64,000 bases of DNA from the NCBI GenBank assembly GCA_000310025.1, contig FN649741.1, forward strand, positions 3,584,729-3,648,728, given 5' to 3'. The number at the start of each line of letters is the position of its first letter. Position 1 is the first letter of the stretch. Below, piece after piece: positions 47,701 to 59,500 of this stretch. The position numbers and the translations under genes are program-made. The stretch comes from Ectocarpus siliculosus. Taxonomy: Eukaryota > Sar > Phaeophyceae > Ectocarpales > Ectocarpaceae. Under the pieces are notes generated by a model. That model was not told the DNA's origin and made no database searches. It worked only from the letters and a program-made list of their open reading frames with translations.

Positions 47701-50700
47701 GTGCCCCGCCTTGCCCGCCATGTTGGTGCTCTTATTATCCCAGTTTCGCGTTGAAGCTATATGTAGCTGCTCCGTCGGAGATCATTCGGTGTCGCGTCGC
47801 AAAGTTATCTTCTGCGTGCCCCCGCCCAATCAAGTTTGATATTGTAAGCAGTGACGGGCGTTGTTTGGAGTTGGTTCTTAACTGCCGATTCTTCTCCAGC
47901 GCCCTCTCCCCGCATTCCGAGCACGCGGCTGCGCCGCGTGCTCGCACAATTCGCGGCCGCTAGGCCGTGCGTTGGCCGTGGGTGGGGGTTAGGGTTAGGG
48001 TTAGGGTTGGTTGGGATGAGCAACCTAGCCTTGCTCGCGTGAGGAACCTAGCCTTGCTACGTTCAACGTCGGTTAGACCTAAAGAGTTGCTTTCAAAGTG
48101 TAACCTAACCTCATTTGTAATGGAACTTTTTCCAAGATGGGAATCGGGGGGGACCGACAGATATTATTGTGAAACGTGCGTACTAGATAGCAAGCAGAGC
48201 GCACCGAGGCGCTTCGTCAGTTCGTCCTCGCCTCACGGACCCCTGTTTGTTATCTAGCCGATAGGCTGTACACTCCACTACTGTGAGCTTCTTGGAGCTA
48301 AGTTTGAGCAGCTAAATAGGGTGCAGTGTGCGAAGAGAATGCCTTTGATATGAAAGCAACTTCACGATTCCCTGTTTAGAATTTCAACTAATTCCAACTG
48401 GGAACACATGAGGACTTCCAACTAGGATCGTCCAGCAATTCCGCATTGGATTTCCTATTTTACCAAGCATGATGAACACACACTGCACCCCAGCTCCCCA
48501 AACTTGGCTCGAAGAGGCTCACAGCAATGCACTGCGCGGTCTCGAAGGTTTGAATGCAAACGGGTCTCTGTGAGGCGAGTACTGAGTGCCAAAGAAGGTT
48601 TGTGTGCTTTTCCAACGAAGTACGTAGAACTCGTGCGGCCTCATGTGGGTTTGGATGTAAAAGGCGTAAAATCGGGATTCTAAATCGGAAACAAATCTAT
48701 AACAAGTGGCCTAATAAGGCCGAGTCTTACGTGGTGATTATTTCGGGATTTTTATTCGGGGGGAGGTCCTTTTCTCAGCCCAAATAATTATTGGAGCGTC
48801 TTACGCGGAGGAATTTTGCCAATTCCAAACGCCCAAATTCCAAATCGCCGAACATTTCCTAGGATCCCAGCTGCCTCGTTGGAAAATAGGTCCATTTTCC
48901 AAATTGGATCGGCTGATAATTTCCAGTTTGGAACTGGGGGGGGGTACCCCCTGGTCACACCCCGATCGTGCCAGAACGAGGAACTACACCGTTTGCTGGC
49001 CAGAACAGAGGCCAGTATCATTAGGCCATGCACAAACCCTCTGCAGGTATCAAAAGTTCAGGGCGTTCTGCGTCGTGTTGGCCGCACACGAGCCCCGATA
49101 ACGTCAACCCTGCCACATTGCTCTGCTGACGTTAGAATTCTTGCCTTTGGGCCGAAAATAGCCGTTTTTGTGCCTGCTGCATGTGTGACCAGTCAAAACA
49201 CACGCCAGAGAGAGGCTTTACGCCGTCGACATCCACAAACTGCAGCCAGTGGCGTGTGATCATATGCATACCCTCTGCTCGCGTCCCAGAAACAGATCAG
49301 ATTGTCCAGTTTTGATTGCACACCGCCAACGTGAACCGAAGTGCGTTGAGGTGTTGACTTTTTTTACTTTTTTCTTGTTCCGCCACGTGTTTGCTCCGTG
49401 TGTCACCCGCTACCAGTCCACAACACATGCCAGAGGGAGGCTTTCGGCCGATGACATCCACAAACTACTGCCAGTGGAGTGTGATCATACACAATCGCTC
49501 TGCTCGCGTCCCAGAAGCAGAGCGTATTGTCCAGTTTAGATTGCACACGGCCTGTAAACGTGAACCGAAGTTTGTTGCGATGTTGACTTTTTTGAACGTT
49601 GCCTTTTTTTTTCTGGTTGCTCCGAGCGTGATCAATCCACAACACATGCCCGAGAGAGGCCTTTGGCCGACGACATCCACAAACTGCAGTCACTGGCGTG
49701 CGATTATATACAATGCCCTCTGGAGGCGATCCAAGAACAGGGCACTCGGTGTCTTGTTGGTCGCACACGAGCCAAAACCGTGAACTGAAGCATGTTGTGA
49801 CCAGACTTGAATCGGCCCTTTTTTTCCCTGAGAAGAAAATCTGTCTCGAGGAACCGTAATAAGAAGGACGTTTAGATCCAGATAATTTTTCCCTTGCAGA
49901 CCACCCCCCCCCCACCGAGAGAAAAAAGAATCTCCGAAATAATCACGACGTAAGACTCGGCCTATAAAGACTGAATTTTATACTTCTACAACAGGACCCC
50001 CCTTTCGAGGATGTGGTGACTTGGGTAATGCTGTCGTCACGGTTGGTTGTTTTTCAACTCTCAGTGTCCTGGTTGACTGCTGTTTGCACACAAACTGCAC
50101 ACACATCCCAGTTCTGCAACCCGCTGCTTTTGCTCTCCCTCTACGTCTGTGCTACGTTGCTCGTGGTCCAAGAAGGGTGTGCATGTTGCAGGAGAAAAAA
50201 TGGTGTTCGACGCGCAGTGGAGTCGGCAGATTTACATCAATAAAATAATAGGAAACGCCTGCATGTCTTGGTTTTCCAAGTCTAACTGCGAACTTGCCTC
50301 GCGCCTGGTAGTAGCTAGGATGGAAGCTTGGATACACTACAGATTAGGGGGTCGCGATTTTTCGAAACGATCAGCTTTTTATCGAAGTCAGTGAGCTGCA
50401 AGCAGGATTTTGGAGGCTTATATGTGGTCCAATTTTCGAATACTTCGAGCACCCAGTGCCCGCGAATCAACGCGTACGTGATGGCGTGTGACGACCGGCT
50501 TCAGTATGGCTCTTCCCTCGCACACCCTACTCGTCCGCTTGTTGTCTGGGGTCACACGTATATCCAGGTCTCACCAATAGCAAAAATGTTTGAAGCTTTC
50601 GAATATCGGATCGCGCATCAGCATTCAAGTCCCGCTTGTAGCTCACCGAACTCGACAACAAATGATTGTTTCGACAAAAGCAGACCGCAAATCTGTAGCA

Positions 50701-53151
50701 ACTCATAGGGCTACATCGTTGTAGACTAGGGCTACATCGTTGTAGACTACACATCGCGACGTCCGCGGACGATTCTGGCGCGATACGGTTGATTCGTATC
50801 GGAGTTCGACTCTTACGTGCAGTCGTTTCCTATTTTTTCAGAGGGCACCTGCCAAATCGACCGCAACCTTAAGAAATGCTGATCAAAGCCAGTTGCCGCT
50901 GCTCAACGCTACTTTTCTTAGTTGAGGTGGGGCACCTCTCAGGCTCAGGTTGCAAATTCATGGAGTGCCCCAATTCGGCCAATTCACCACCATGGTGGAG
51001 AAAACATGTTGCGTAAAACGCGCTACGGGGGTAAAACGGGATCGTGCGGGGAGTCGGCACTAAAGGGCTCGACTCCCGCAAGGCGGTCCGTGGCAATCGG
51101 GGAGGTGTAGTTCGATCGGTGTGATGGGTGGTGCGAACGGTACGGGAGAGAACGGAGAGAAACGTAATACACGAATCGAAATCGAGACACCGTTTCGAGA
51201 ACGAAACGCTGGCGAATGCGGAGTAGACACGACGGGGCGCCTGATGACGAATGAGCCGTCTTCCACAGAAACTCTCCCTTGTCTCCTGTTTTCCGTGGCG
51301 AGGTTTGCTTTTTGCGCGTACGGCGACGGTAGTCTGCCTGCGAAAAGGTCAACGACCCACATAGGTCCACCATCGCGGAACAACCATCCGGGTCGTGATT
51401 CTATGATCTGAATTGTTTCCAGTACGGTATGTCACAAGAGAGTTTTCTTTTGCGACTCCTTGTGGTGTTGCAAACGAACGCAGGCTGATAAAACACTGAT
51501 ATGTGGAAGGGATGCCGTACGTTGCGACATGTGGTTGTGGTGCCTCACTGTAGTCCCGGCATTCTAAACGACAACAATATCATGGCGTGCGCTGGCTGTG
51601 TGCTGCATACTGCTCGGTTTCTGCTGGCAGATGCATGTGCAATCCCATGTTTGCCCACACAGGCCTCTACTGCGACGAACTGCGACCGAATTCGTGGGCC
51701 TTGGGGGCCGTTCTGGTGCTTGTGAGCTTAGTATCTGTCACGCTCTTGGCCTCCGCTGCGAAAAAGGTCTCCAAAACGCCGTCGAGATGCGGATCGGGAC
51801 TCGCGCAACTCGTAACAATGTTGCTTTGGCGAAAGGGGGAAGGTAAAGAAATTCAAAGCTGCAAAGCGAACACACGAGCGAGTTTCCCCAAGCGCGAACT
51901 ACTAGCTATTAACAACCATGTGTGATGCCTCCACTTGAACTGGCGCATATTTCGCCGGCTTTTCGCCGTTGAAGGAAACTACCTACGGGCATGCCTCTGA
52001 ACCTGTTCTTTTGTATGTAGCCGTTTATCTACGGACGGTTTTGCCCGACCCACGCAGGCAGGGTCGCCCATGCTGTTTGGACCTTGACTCAGGTTCCATC
52101 AACCGGTCCACTCACCCTTCCAAACTTGGTATTTGCAAGTATCATGAAGTTCCACCGAAAGGCCCCGAGCTTTGAAGAATTTGATGGTAGACACCATCTG
52201 GATGTACAGCCGCAAAAGCGCATATTTTCAAGGGGATAACCCAAGTCTACCCACTTATTTTTCGTCAGTCTAAATGAGCCCTCCGCTGGAAGGTGAACTA
52301 CGCAGACAACATGCCAGACCCCGAAAACGTGGGACTCTTGACTTGACACCGCGTAACTACTTGAGCGTGGAATTTCCTCCAAACCTGTGCAGACATGGGC
52401 GCCACCACTATACGCGTGGTCGTGGCATCGGCGGTGATCGATATCAGCAGCTACTTGTGGATGACAATGACGGCCATTGGGGCGATCTCCGATTCTACGT
52501 TCACCTACTGGCAAGCAAGGCTTTTCTTCCCACTGGGTGGGGGGCTTATGATTCTCCCCACTGCGATCGTGATATCGGTGTGGGTAGACTTGTCGAAGTC
52601 CTGCTTGTCTCGTTTGAAGGTGCGTCACGCCGACCAGACCTGCCCTGGTGCGTGGTTTTGAAGACAGACGTAGGTCGAGCCCCTCGTTCAATCAGGTGGC
52701 ACACACACCGTCGGCTACTGGAGTTACTTTATGTCGAGGTGATCAACATGCAACGGTTCACCACCACCCTACCGCGAGCCTGTCGTCCGCCATCAGAGTT
52801 GAGCAAACCGATTTGCGGCTTTGCCCCCCAATCCTACAACTCCACCTATCCACCATCACCACCCCTTCGTCTGGGCTCTATCTGTCTACCGCTCCCTACT
52901 CCTGTTCTCCGTCTCTCCCCCCTCTCATAATCATCTCTCGCCGTTCTGCTCCCCGCTGTCATTTGATAACGTCTCTCCCACAGTGGAAGAAGAAGGTGAA
53001 AAGGACGAAGACACTCATAACTCTAGGGGCTACGTTCTACACAGTAGTCCTCTTCCTGCTGGGCACATTCGCACGCGCTGAGTACGGAAGGGTCTTACAG
53101 TTTGGTGCCATCGGAGTAAGCCTGAACGCTTGCGGGTCGGGCGCCGCGCAG
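44702..53151 (+). CDS. EGF-like multi-pass membrane protein (partial model)
   Basis: Exons 44702-44778, 51631-51842, 52393-52619 and 52984-53151 join in frame. Exon 1 supplies CEYAADCNENQQCIDT and exon 2 continues RCMCNPMFAHTGLYCDEL: together six cysteines in the EGF order, with Cys-x-Cys and the Gly-Leu-Tyr-Cys close, split by a 6.85 kb intron. A hydrophobic helix follows at once (WALGAVLVLVSLVSVTLLAS). Exon 3 adds about two more (IRVVVASAVIDISSYLWMTM; GGGLMILPTAIVISVWV) and exon 4 one or two (LITLGATFYTVVLFLLGTFA; then GAIGVSLNACG). The topology suggests an extracellular EGF module on a receptor-like multi-pass protein; the function is unknown. No signal peptide precedes the EGF unit, so the first helix would act as a signal anchor. 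Exon 4 may instead end at GTAAGC (53118). Later exons up to the stop were not resolved. Confidence 0.6.
45016..46227 (+). mobile_element. Internally deleted pogo-like transposon
   Basis: 1212-bp element flanked by TA on both sides. TIRs of 25 bp begin CAGTGGGGGCCCCGG and differ at one position between the ends. Subterminal sequences hold repeats of TTTAGCGACC and its inversion, some as hairpins (for example near 45115 and 46110-46160), in the same arrangement as the TAGTGCC repeats of the element at 27-30 kb but with a different core. Only a 69-codon open frame remains. It lies in intron 1 of the EGF-type gene. Confidence 0.9.
45444..45653 (+). pseudogene. Residual transposase: fused N- and C-terminal ends
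   Basis: 69 codons starting MPCA, as does the transposase at 27191, and containing APPPYSELSSHFG, matching APPAYGELSSHFG in that protein's C-terminus, followed by a comparable EAHAAK/AAHAAK segment. The helix-turn-helix and catalytic domains are absent. This is what an internal deletion of a related autonomous element would leave. It cannot catalyse transposition. Confidence 0.75.
46330..47011 (-). other. Unidentified duplicated open segments
   Basis: Two overlapping minus-strand open frames (46926-46330 and 47011-46721) contain a repeated unit: TQLVADTFVIPVTFVCQEGS and TQLVANAITTAVALACGERD, with the DNA motif GCCACGAGCTGTGT shared near 46655 and 46890. It lies in intron 1 of the plus-strand EGF-type gene. 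I recognise no family; it may be a nested gene fragment or repeat debris. Confidence 0.25.
47985..48008 (+). repeat. Interstitial telomere-type repeat (TTAGGG)
   Basis: Three TTAGGG units flanked by a partial one on each side, in intron 1 of the EGF-type gene. No other telomeric or subtelomeric feature is seen nearby. Immediately downstream, CAACCTAGCCTTGCT and GAACCTAGCCTTGCT repeat about 24 bp apart. Confidence 0.9.
48718..49962. mobile_element. Non-autonomous TIR element with internal tandem repeats
   Basis: The ends are 29-bp inverted repeats starting GGCCGAGTCTTACGT with a single mismatch (48718-48746 against 49934-49962). The interior has no transposase-like frame. Instead it holds three copies of a ~220-bp tandem unit. 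A-T rich flanks (TAATAA left, TATAAA right) may include a short target duplication, but its exact length is unclear. The superfamily is not assigned; the TIR does not match those of the pogo-like elements. Confidence 0.75.
49191..49800. repeat. ~220-bp tandem repeats inside the TIR element
   Basis: The anchor GACATCCACAAACT occurs at about 49228, 49453 and 49672 (periods 225 and 219). Each unit also carries ACATGCC/ACACGCC-AGAG, a CTCTGCTCGCGTCCCAGAA-type block and a T-rich stretch. A partial unit lies upstream near 48990-49100. Confidence 0.85.
50707..50748. repeat. Perfect 21-bp tandem duplication
   Basis: AGGGCTACATCGTTGTAGAC plus T, twice in tandem; each unit contains an inverted CTACA/TGTAG pair. 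Confidence 0.9.
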
Positions 53152-55694
53152 GTCAGTCATCGGACTACGTCGTTACTTTCCGCGGAGGTTCCTTCCCTTC
53201 TACGGAGACAGCCGTGCCACATGACCTTAACAGCTCTTTTCGTCTCTGAAATCGTTTTTTTGCCCTCCGGGGTTGGTACGTCCGCCATTTCCCACAACAA
53301 GTATGGTTCCGTAGATGTTCTTGGGCACGATACGACCGACCATATGCGGCATCGGTACCCCGTGAAAAACGAGCAATTGTTTCCCCCGTTCCTCTAATTC
53401 CTTGCCGCCCAGCTATGTGCCAGACTTCGGACCTTGGGAGGATCGAGTGCTCGCATCGCGGAAGAAGTGTTCAAGGTGTCCCGGTCGATGGGTATATGCT
53501 TGTGTGAGTTGCGCCCAGGATATCGCTTGGGTCGGATTTAAAACACCAAGTCGCTGCCTAATAGCAGCCTTTCTCAATGTACATACCCCACATCAAAGTG
53601 CGGCATGCAGGGGCGGGTAAGAAGCCAGTTGTGTACGCCTGCTGAGAACGGCCTAAGCGCTTCCTCAAAGAACGAACCCGCACGAGGATTGGAGCCATTA
53701 GGGTTACCTAGTTTCGAACACATTTCCGGCCTAAGCGCTCGCTCACGTATGTTGAACGGTGAAAGGGTACTTGTATGTTTTCTCTCCCATGGTCGACGAC
53801 AACTTAGGGCATGATGGAGCTCTCTCGACACGGCAACCGATGGTCAAGACAGTGTTGATGGCATCGTATGCTAATACCGATCAAACGACATGTCAACAGC
53901 TGATTGTGGATACTTCGGCAACGCGAGGTGGAACATATCCAACATTAGCCCTATCAAGTGACAGCAATAGTGCAAGGACGGATGTGTGTGCAGCTCCAGT
54001 TCTTTGGGCGATCGTCTTCGAATCTATGGACAAGGCAGGGTAGTCTAAGGGGTTAAATCGGAATTGATCGACGTCTGCGAAACGCAAGATTACTAACGGT
54101 GTGACAGCACACACAACTAATTGCTGTGACCCGTTGCTCGTCGTGCTACTTGCGAGACTATAGTACGGTTTGAAACAACGAACCTTCTGTCTGAAGCCCA
54201 GCACAAAACTACGAGCATGGTTGCGAGTCGAATGAAGAGTGCACGGGGCTCCAAACAAACCAAGAAGGTAGCGCCCCACAATCAGTTGAGACATATCTCC
54301 GTCGTGGATGTAGCACTGGTATTTCTTTCCAAAATGGCAAGCCGTGATCATATACGCAGAATTGCAGTAAACTGCGGGATGAAATGAGAATGGTCAATAC
54401 CCATGCCTCAGTTGCAAAGTGATAAACGACATCTACTGATACGCTACGCTCACCTCGTATCGCCCTGCGAGCACAATGTACGTGTATCCCATGCGGTTTT
54501 GTGCCCGTTTGGTGACGATCGCCTTGACAAATATGAGGGGCGGCACGGGCCGTTTTGGCCGTTATCAGGGGCAGCCCTTGAACCGTTTGTAACCTTCTGT
54601 CGGTTGAATCTCCCGATTCGAAGGTTCGCCACCAAGTAGACACCCACAACGCGTTTGACTAGCTCCTCTAGAAGGTGTCCACAACCACCACGGTAGCGCT
54701 ACAGCCCGTAGCCAATGGCGGACAGGTTTCTCCGACCGCCAACGGGTCTGGCTTTCTACAACACCAGTTTTCGATCCAAGGGTAGGTTGCACGCATATCG
54801 AAATTGTTTCCGACGGTAGGAAGAGTTAGCCTGGTCAAATAATACCCGGTATACTTCCGCCAAATTGTGGCTTCTGCCCCTCTCCTCGAAACTTGTCCAC
54901 GCCCCGTTGCTTTCGGCAACAGATGCAATGGTCTGCGGCGAAGTCTTGATCATTTCGAGCCAGACAAGGTACGGCTTTACCGAACGCTTGTACTTAGATG
55001 CTGTAGACTACCGTAGATGTTCTATGCTTTTCTCCATGGACATTATGAAAAGCCCGGGTGTGATGATACGTGCTATGGGGGGACGCGCTGACAAGCCGCA
55101 GTGCAACCTTCAAAGTATCTGAGGTCCATCGTATTAACTGTAAATTACTAACGTAGACTGTCATCTTCCTTCCAGTCGGAAAGATCCACCCATACCTTAG
55201 TCCGTCAAGCGGTAGACGGCCTCGGTAACATATTATTTGCTTCAAACATACAGTAACCAACTTTTCCGTGTACCGCTCATCTTCTACTGAATTCGCAATC
55301 CCTCAGGAAAAGTGATCCGGCAAATCTGGCGATCGTTGGGGTAGCAGGTAGGTGACTGCAAGTTCGGCCGACCGCCCCAATCGGCCATGCAAAGGGATAT
55401 TCTGAATCTTCTTCCTAGGCTCTCGTCGGGTATTGGTTTCACACGATCCAACGACCCTTTCTCTATCAGGCGGTGCACCTTGCATCCCGGAAAGTGCACT
55501 GTTTCCGCGACTTGCCTACTCGGATGTTTCCGCATTGTACAAATTTTTGGCACTACGGTAGTAGATGGTTGGCTCCATCCCTCCACGGGTAGCGGAGCAA
55601 GAAACGCAATGCTCGAACAACCCTGTTTCTATGAATGGCACATGTGCAGGCTGTGTGTGCTTGCGCGTCACCATATTTGAGTTGACCCTTTCAG
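53152..55694. other. Downstream of EGF exon 4; exons unresolved
   Basis: A possible exon is 53420-53471 (acceptor CCAG, donor GTGTCC), reading RTLGGSSARIAEEVFK in one frame, but its phase does not match exon 4 directly. The rest shows no clear motif. Later exons of the EGF-type gene may be here. Confidence 0.25.
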
Positions 55695-56510
55695 CATATT
55701 CCCCTACATGGAGCTCCTTGGTGCGATGCACACGAGCGCACCATTGGTGCCCTCAATTCAAAAGTATTACAATTATCCGAAGATGGGATTGTTGTCGTGA
55801 GCTCACTCGAGGACCTTGACGAGGCTTCTCCGGAGGTTAAGTATCAGCCATATCGCCTGTCGTCTTTCTTTATGATGCCCGCGATACTTGTGCGCGCACC
55901 CGCAGGATGCACACTCGCCAAGTGCTTCCTTAATAAGGCGATCATCGACTACATGGTCGTGTCTTCTCGCGCCAAGGGTGCTAGACAGGTCGTGTCTTCT
56001 GGCGCCGAGGGTTCTAGACAGGAACGAGCGCCACGCCCACGGGCGCTGGTCCCGTCCATGCCCGTATCGATACCAGTCTCGAAGCGCCGCACGTGGAAGC
56101 TGTCAGTGGCCATCGACGACACTGAGGACAACCCCCCGGAGAAACCTGTCTCAGCTGGTGAGGACGAAGTCAAACACGATGGTTTAGACAGGGGTGAATG
56201 GCCCACTGCTGAAAGAACACCCCTGTCGAAGAACGCGCTCGACGTTGCCGAAACGGACGACAGTGAGGACAAGGCTGCCAAAACAGACAGCAGTGAGGAC
56301 GAGATTGACGAAACGGTCGACAGTAGTGAGGGCGAGACCGTCCCGTACCAGGCACCGGTCGTAAAGCGTAACAAGCACCGAGCAGGAAAATATGAAGGTT
56401 CATCCGACGCGGAACATGACTCCTGAAGCGGAAGAAGCGTGGAGTTCCCAGTCTCGGAAGACGATGAGCCCGACCAGAACAGTTGTAGTGCTGAACGAAA
56501 GGGTAGGCGC
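55695..56510 (+). pseudogene. Acidic Ser/Glu-rich reading frame interrupted by TGA
   Basis: After the acceptor-like TTTCAG at 55694 the frame reads HIPLHGAPWCDAHERTIGAL, LQLSEDGIVVVSSLEDLDEA, then a basic and finally an acidic stretch (TDSSEDEIDETVDSSEGE). A 30-nt unit is duplicated (VVSSRAKGARQ then VVSSGAEGSRQ). At 56424-56426 a TGA interrupts, but the same frame goes on for about 30 codons of similar character (VEFPVSEDDEPDQNS) to a TAG. I do not recognise the family. It could be a broken gene, an exon whose intron hides the TGA, or part of the upstream EGF-type gene. Confidence 0.4.
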
Positions 56511-59500
56511 GGCGGTGGGCCGCAGTGGCACCCAGTTTAGCGTTGAAATATTGTATCGGTTTGCTAGCAACACAACCGTTTGTGCGCTACCGACACGCCG
56601 TACCGTGTTACTTGCTGTGCTTCAGCACGGTAGGCTACTATGGGAGGTGGTACGCATATGGAAGACATTGGCTGCCTTGAATGAGGAACATCTGGGATGC
56701 TAGAATTGAAGCAGTATTTTTGGGCCGTAGACTGTACGAACCCGTTGTTTGCTAAAACCTATCAAAATTGTCTGAGGCGATACTGTTCTTGTAATTTAGG
56801 GTCCGCAGGACGATGCAATGTGTAGGACCACTGAGGTCTCGGGAAGTTGTATCCGTTGGGGGAGGTAACGTTCTCGGAGAAGATCACGCAAAGGTCAATG
56901 GGCACGCTAGACCGCGTTGAACAGAACTATAGTAGATGGACCGACACAGAGTTGACCAACTTCGGAGGCCGACAAGTTGCGTTCACGAGTTGTGTTCTGT
57001 CCATGGAGGCCCGGAGCCGGGGCCAGGAGCCGTTTGGGCCTCAAGTTCCTCGGTCTGGGCATCAAGGTCATCGGGACATCAGTTGCCGAACTGCCTCGCA
57101 ATTGCGTGTCGGGTTTCCAGTCTCAGTATGTCTTTATTGCATGTGATGTGGCCCGCATGCGTGCGCTATCCTCGTACCGTCTATACCAGCGGTGGCGAAG
57201 CCAAAGTACTTAAGCACTCAGAGAGGGAGGAGAGATAGAAAGGAGCCGGGGCGTGACCCAAACTACGTATCTTTCTGGGGGGAAGGGTTAGGTGGAATTG
57301 AGATTCTTACCAGCCGGTTACATACAGCAGGGTTGTGGAGGATTCGCGACGGGTGCCTCAAAAACTGTAACATATTGGTGTAAGGAGTCACAGCCGGGAG
57401 AGAGCACGGTGTGAGGTAGCTGTGTGATGAGACAGGTTGCCCTACACAGTATTGCAGGGACAATATCATTTGGGCAACCCTCGAAGTGGGCGAAGGTAAA
57501 TGATCGGGCCCCATATAGGGACTTGGTCGTCTGAAACGTTACGTAGTGCTATTGGAACATTATTGGTATCGCAGCTTGCTTCGGGCAACCGTGCTGGTCC
57601 TCAAAGAGACTTTCGTTTTTTTCAAGGTGGTGTAGAGAGCAATGAAGAGATGAAGATTCGCACAAAAAGTGTGATATCTTGTTGCATCCTTACGACGACG
57701 ATGGGGTAATGAAGATACGTGGTGCGGAAGGAGACCACAACAACCAAGTATTGGTATAGGCATGCACCTCTGCGGTTAGGGCAAGAAGAAAGCGGTAGAA
57801 GTATAGTCTAATTCTCAGTCTGATGTAGAGGGAACAGACGAGGATGATGAGATTTTCTGTGCTGCGTGCAAAACTACACGAATTGGATTGTTACCAAATT
57901 GGAGAACAGCTGTGACAACGCGCATGCCTTGGACTGGTAGATCGCGTGTGTACCCCATGTCTTCGCACGTATCGAAAGTGCAAGACTGTCCGGGAAGAAG
58001 AGAGATACACAAGCACGCCTGCACAAATCGCTGCTTCCATCCCTCCGTGCGCCCGCATATGTACAGGATCAGAAACACTGAAACGTTCCGTAGGGCTGTA
58101 ATAAACAGCGGAAACCTCGAAATCATCGCACGGGGGGTGCGATATCACCGGTACGTGCGATACTAAGAAAACAATAATCAACCTTTAGGGTTAGAGTCAG
58201 TCTCTTCTGACTCCCTGTTTTTTGTCATATTTTCCAGTGTTTGAATACGTGGTACGCGATGCCGCCATAGTACGTAGTCAACACCGTTCACAATACCGCG
58301 AAGTACCTCCTGCGCAGCGAGTGCCCCGGAGCCACTCGGGGCTCGGTGTCGGTGAGCGATAGCACCGAACCCCGTGCGATAATCGAATTAAATCACTTGG
58401 TTCTTGGTTTTTTATCGCACGGGGGTGCGATATAGTCTACATCCCCGGTACGTGCGATACCACGGAACCGTGCGTTCTCTCGCGTCCTTGGTATCTTTCC
58501 TCGTGTTTGGTAGGGAAATGGTGATGCCAACGTGGCGATTTAGCAAGTGTGCGTTGTAGAAAAAAACGACCAATACATATTTATAACCCCGTCCACACTG
58601 AAGCGTGAATCTTGAGCTGTGCCTCCCCCGCCTTCCCTTTCAAAGAGAAGGCACTTTCCCAAGGAAGAGCCTACAAACATGACAGGGCTTGCTGAAATGA
58701 GTATTCAAGTACTTGCTCGGGATAGGGCTGGATGTTGACGGAATTCCACCGAAACACCCGAGTACCACACCGCCAAGGAATCAAACCTACGTCCAGCGCT
58801 ACAGCGTTCACAACTACGTGTGCACAATGACATCAAAACAAGAACTAACCGAGGTGGGACAGAGGGAAAAGCCGCCGACAGCCAAAATCGGGACATCAAA
58901 ACTGCACAACGCTCTGTGCTTGCTTCGGTAATCTGTCACCTATGTTGGTGTCACGGGTGTTCGCGAGGGTCAACTGAGGGCAACCGCATGAGCAGCCGTT
59001 AAATCGTCAGACTTAAAATGGGCTCAATAGCAGCAGAAAAAACAGGAAATGTAGGGTAAAGTCGAAAGATACTTCTGCCAAGAGAAACGTACACCGCGTA
59101 GCATGCCACCTTCGGAATACACGAGCCGGCAACAAGAGCCACAACAAATTCCCGGCACGTCACCTGCCTCTTCCGAACGGGAAGCTCCGATAATGACAAC
59201 TATTAGACCACGAGCAACGGGCACATTGTTCCGCATTCTTCCTGCAAAGAGGAGCAATAACAACAAGCGAAGTGGACATGGTAGCGTTTGCAATGTCCCA
59301 GCTGAGTCCGAACGTACGTGCCCACGTCCTAAAAAAAACGCCATTAATTATTTGGGATGAAATTGTAATGTCTTCAATGTTTGCCCCAGAAGAGCTCAAC
59401 TCCACTCTTATAGGATCTATGTCAAAATGACCTTCGGAGGGAAAACTATTCATTTCACAAACATCGCCGCGCTCTTTTTTAGTGGACTACCTTTCCCCCC

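Noticed and set aside
56424-56426. TGA as selenocysteine
   Set aside because: No redox motif surrounds it and no SECIS-like structure was evident; nonsense mutation or splicing is simpler.
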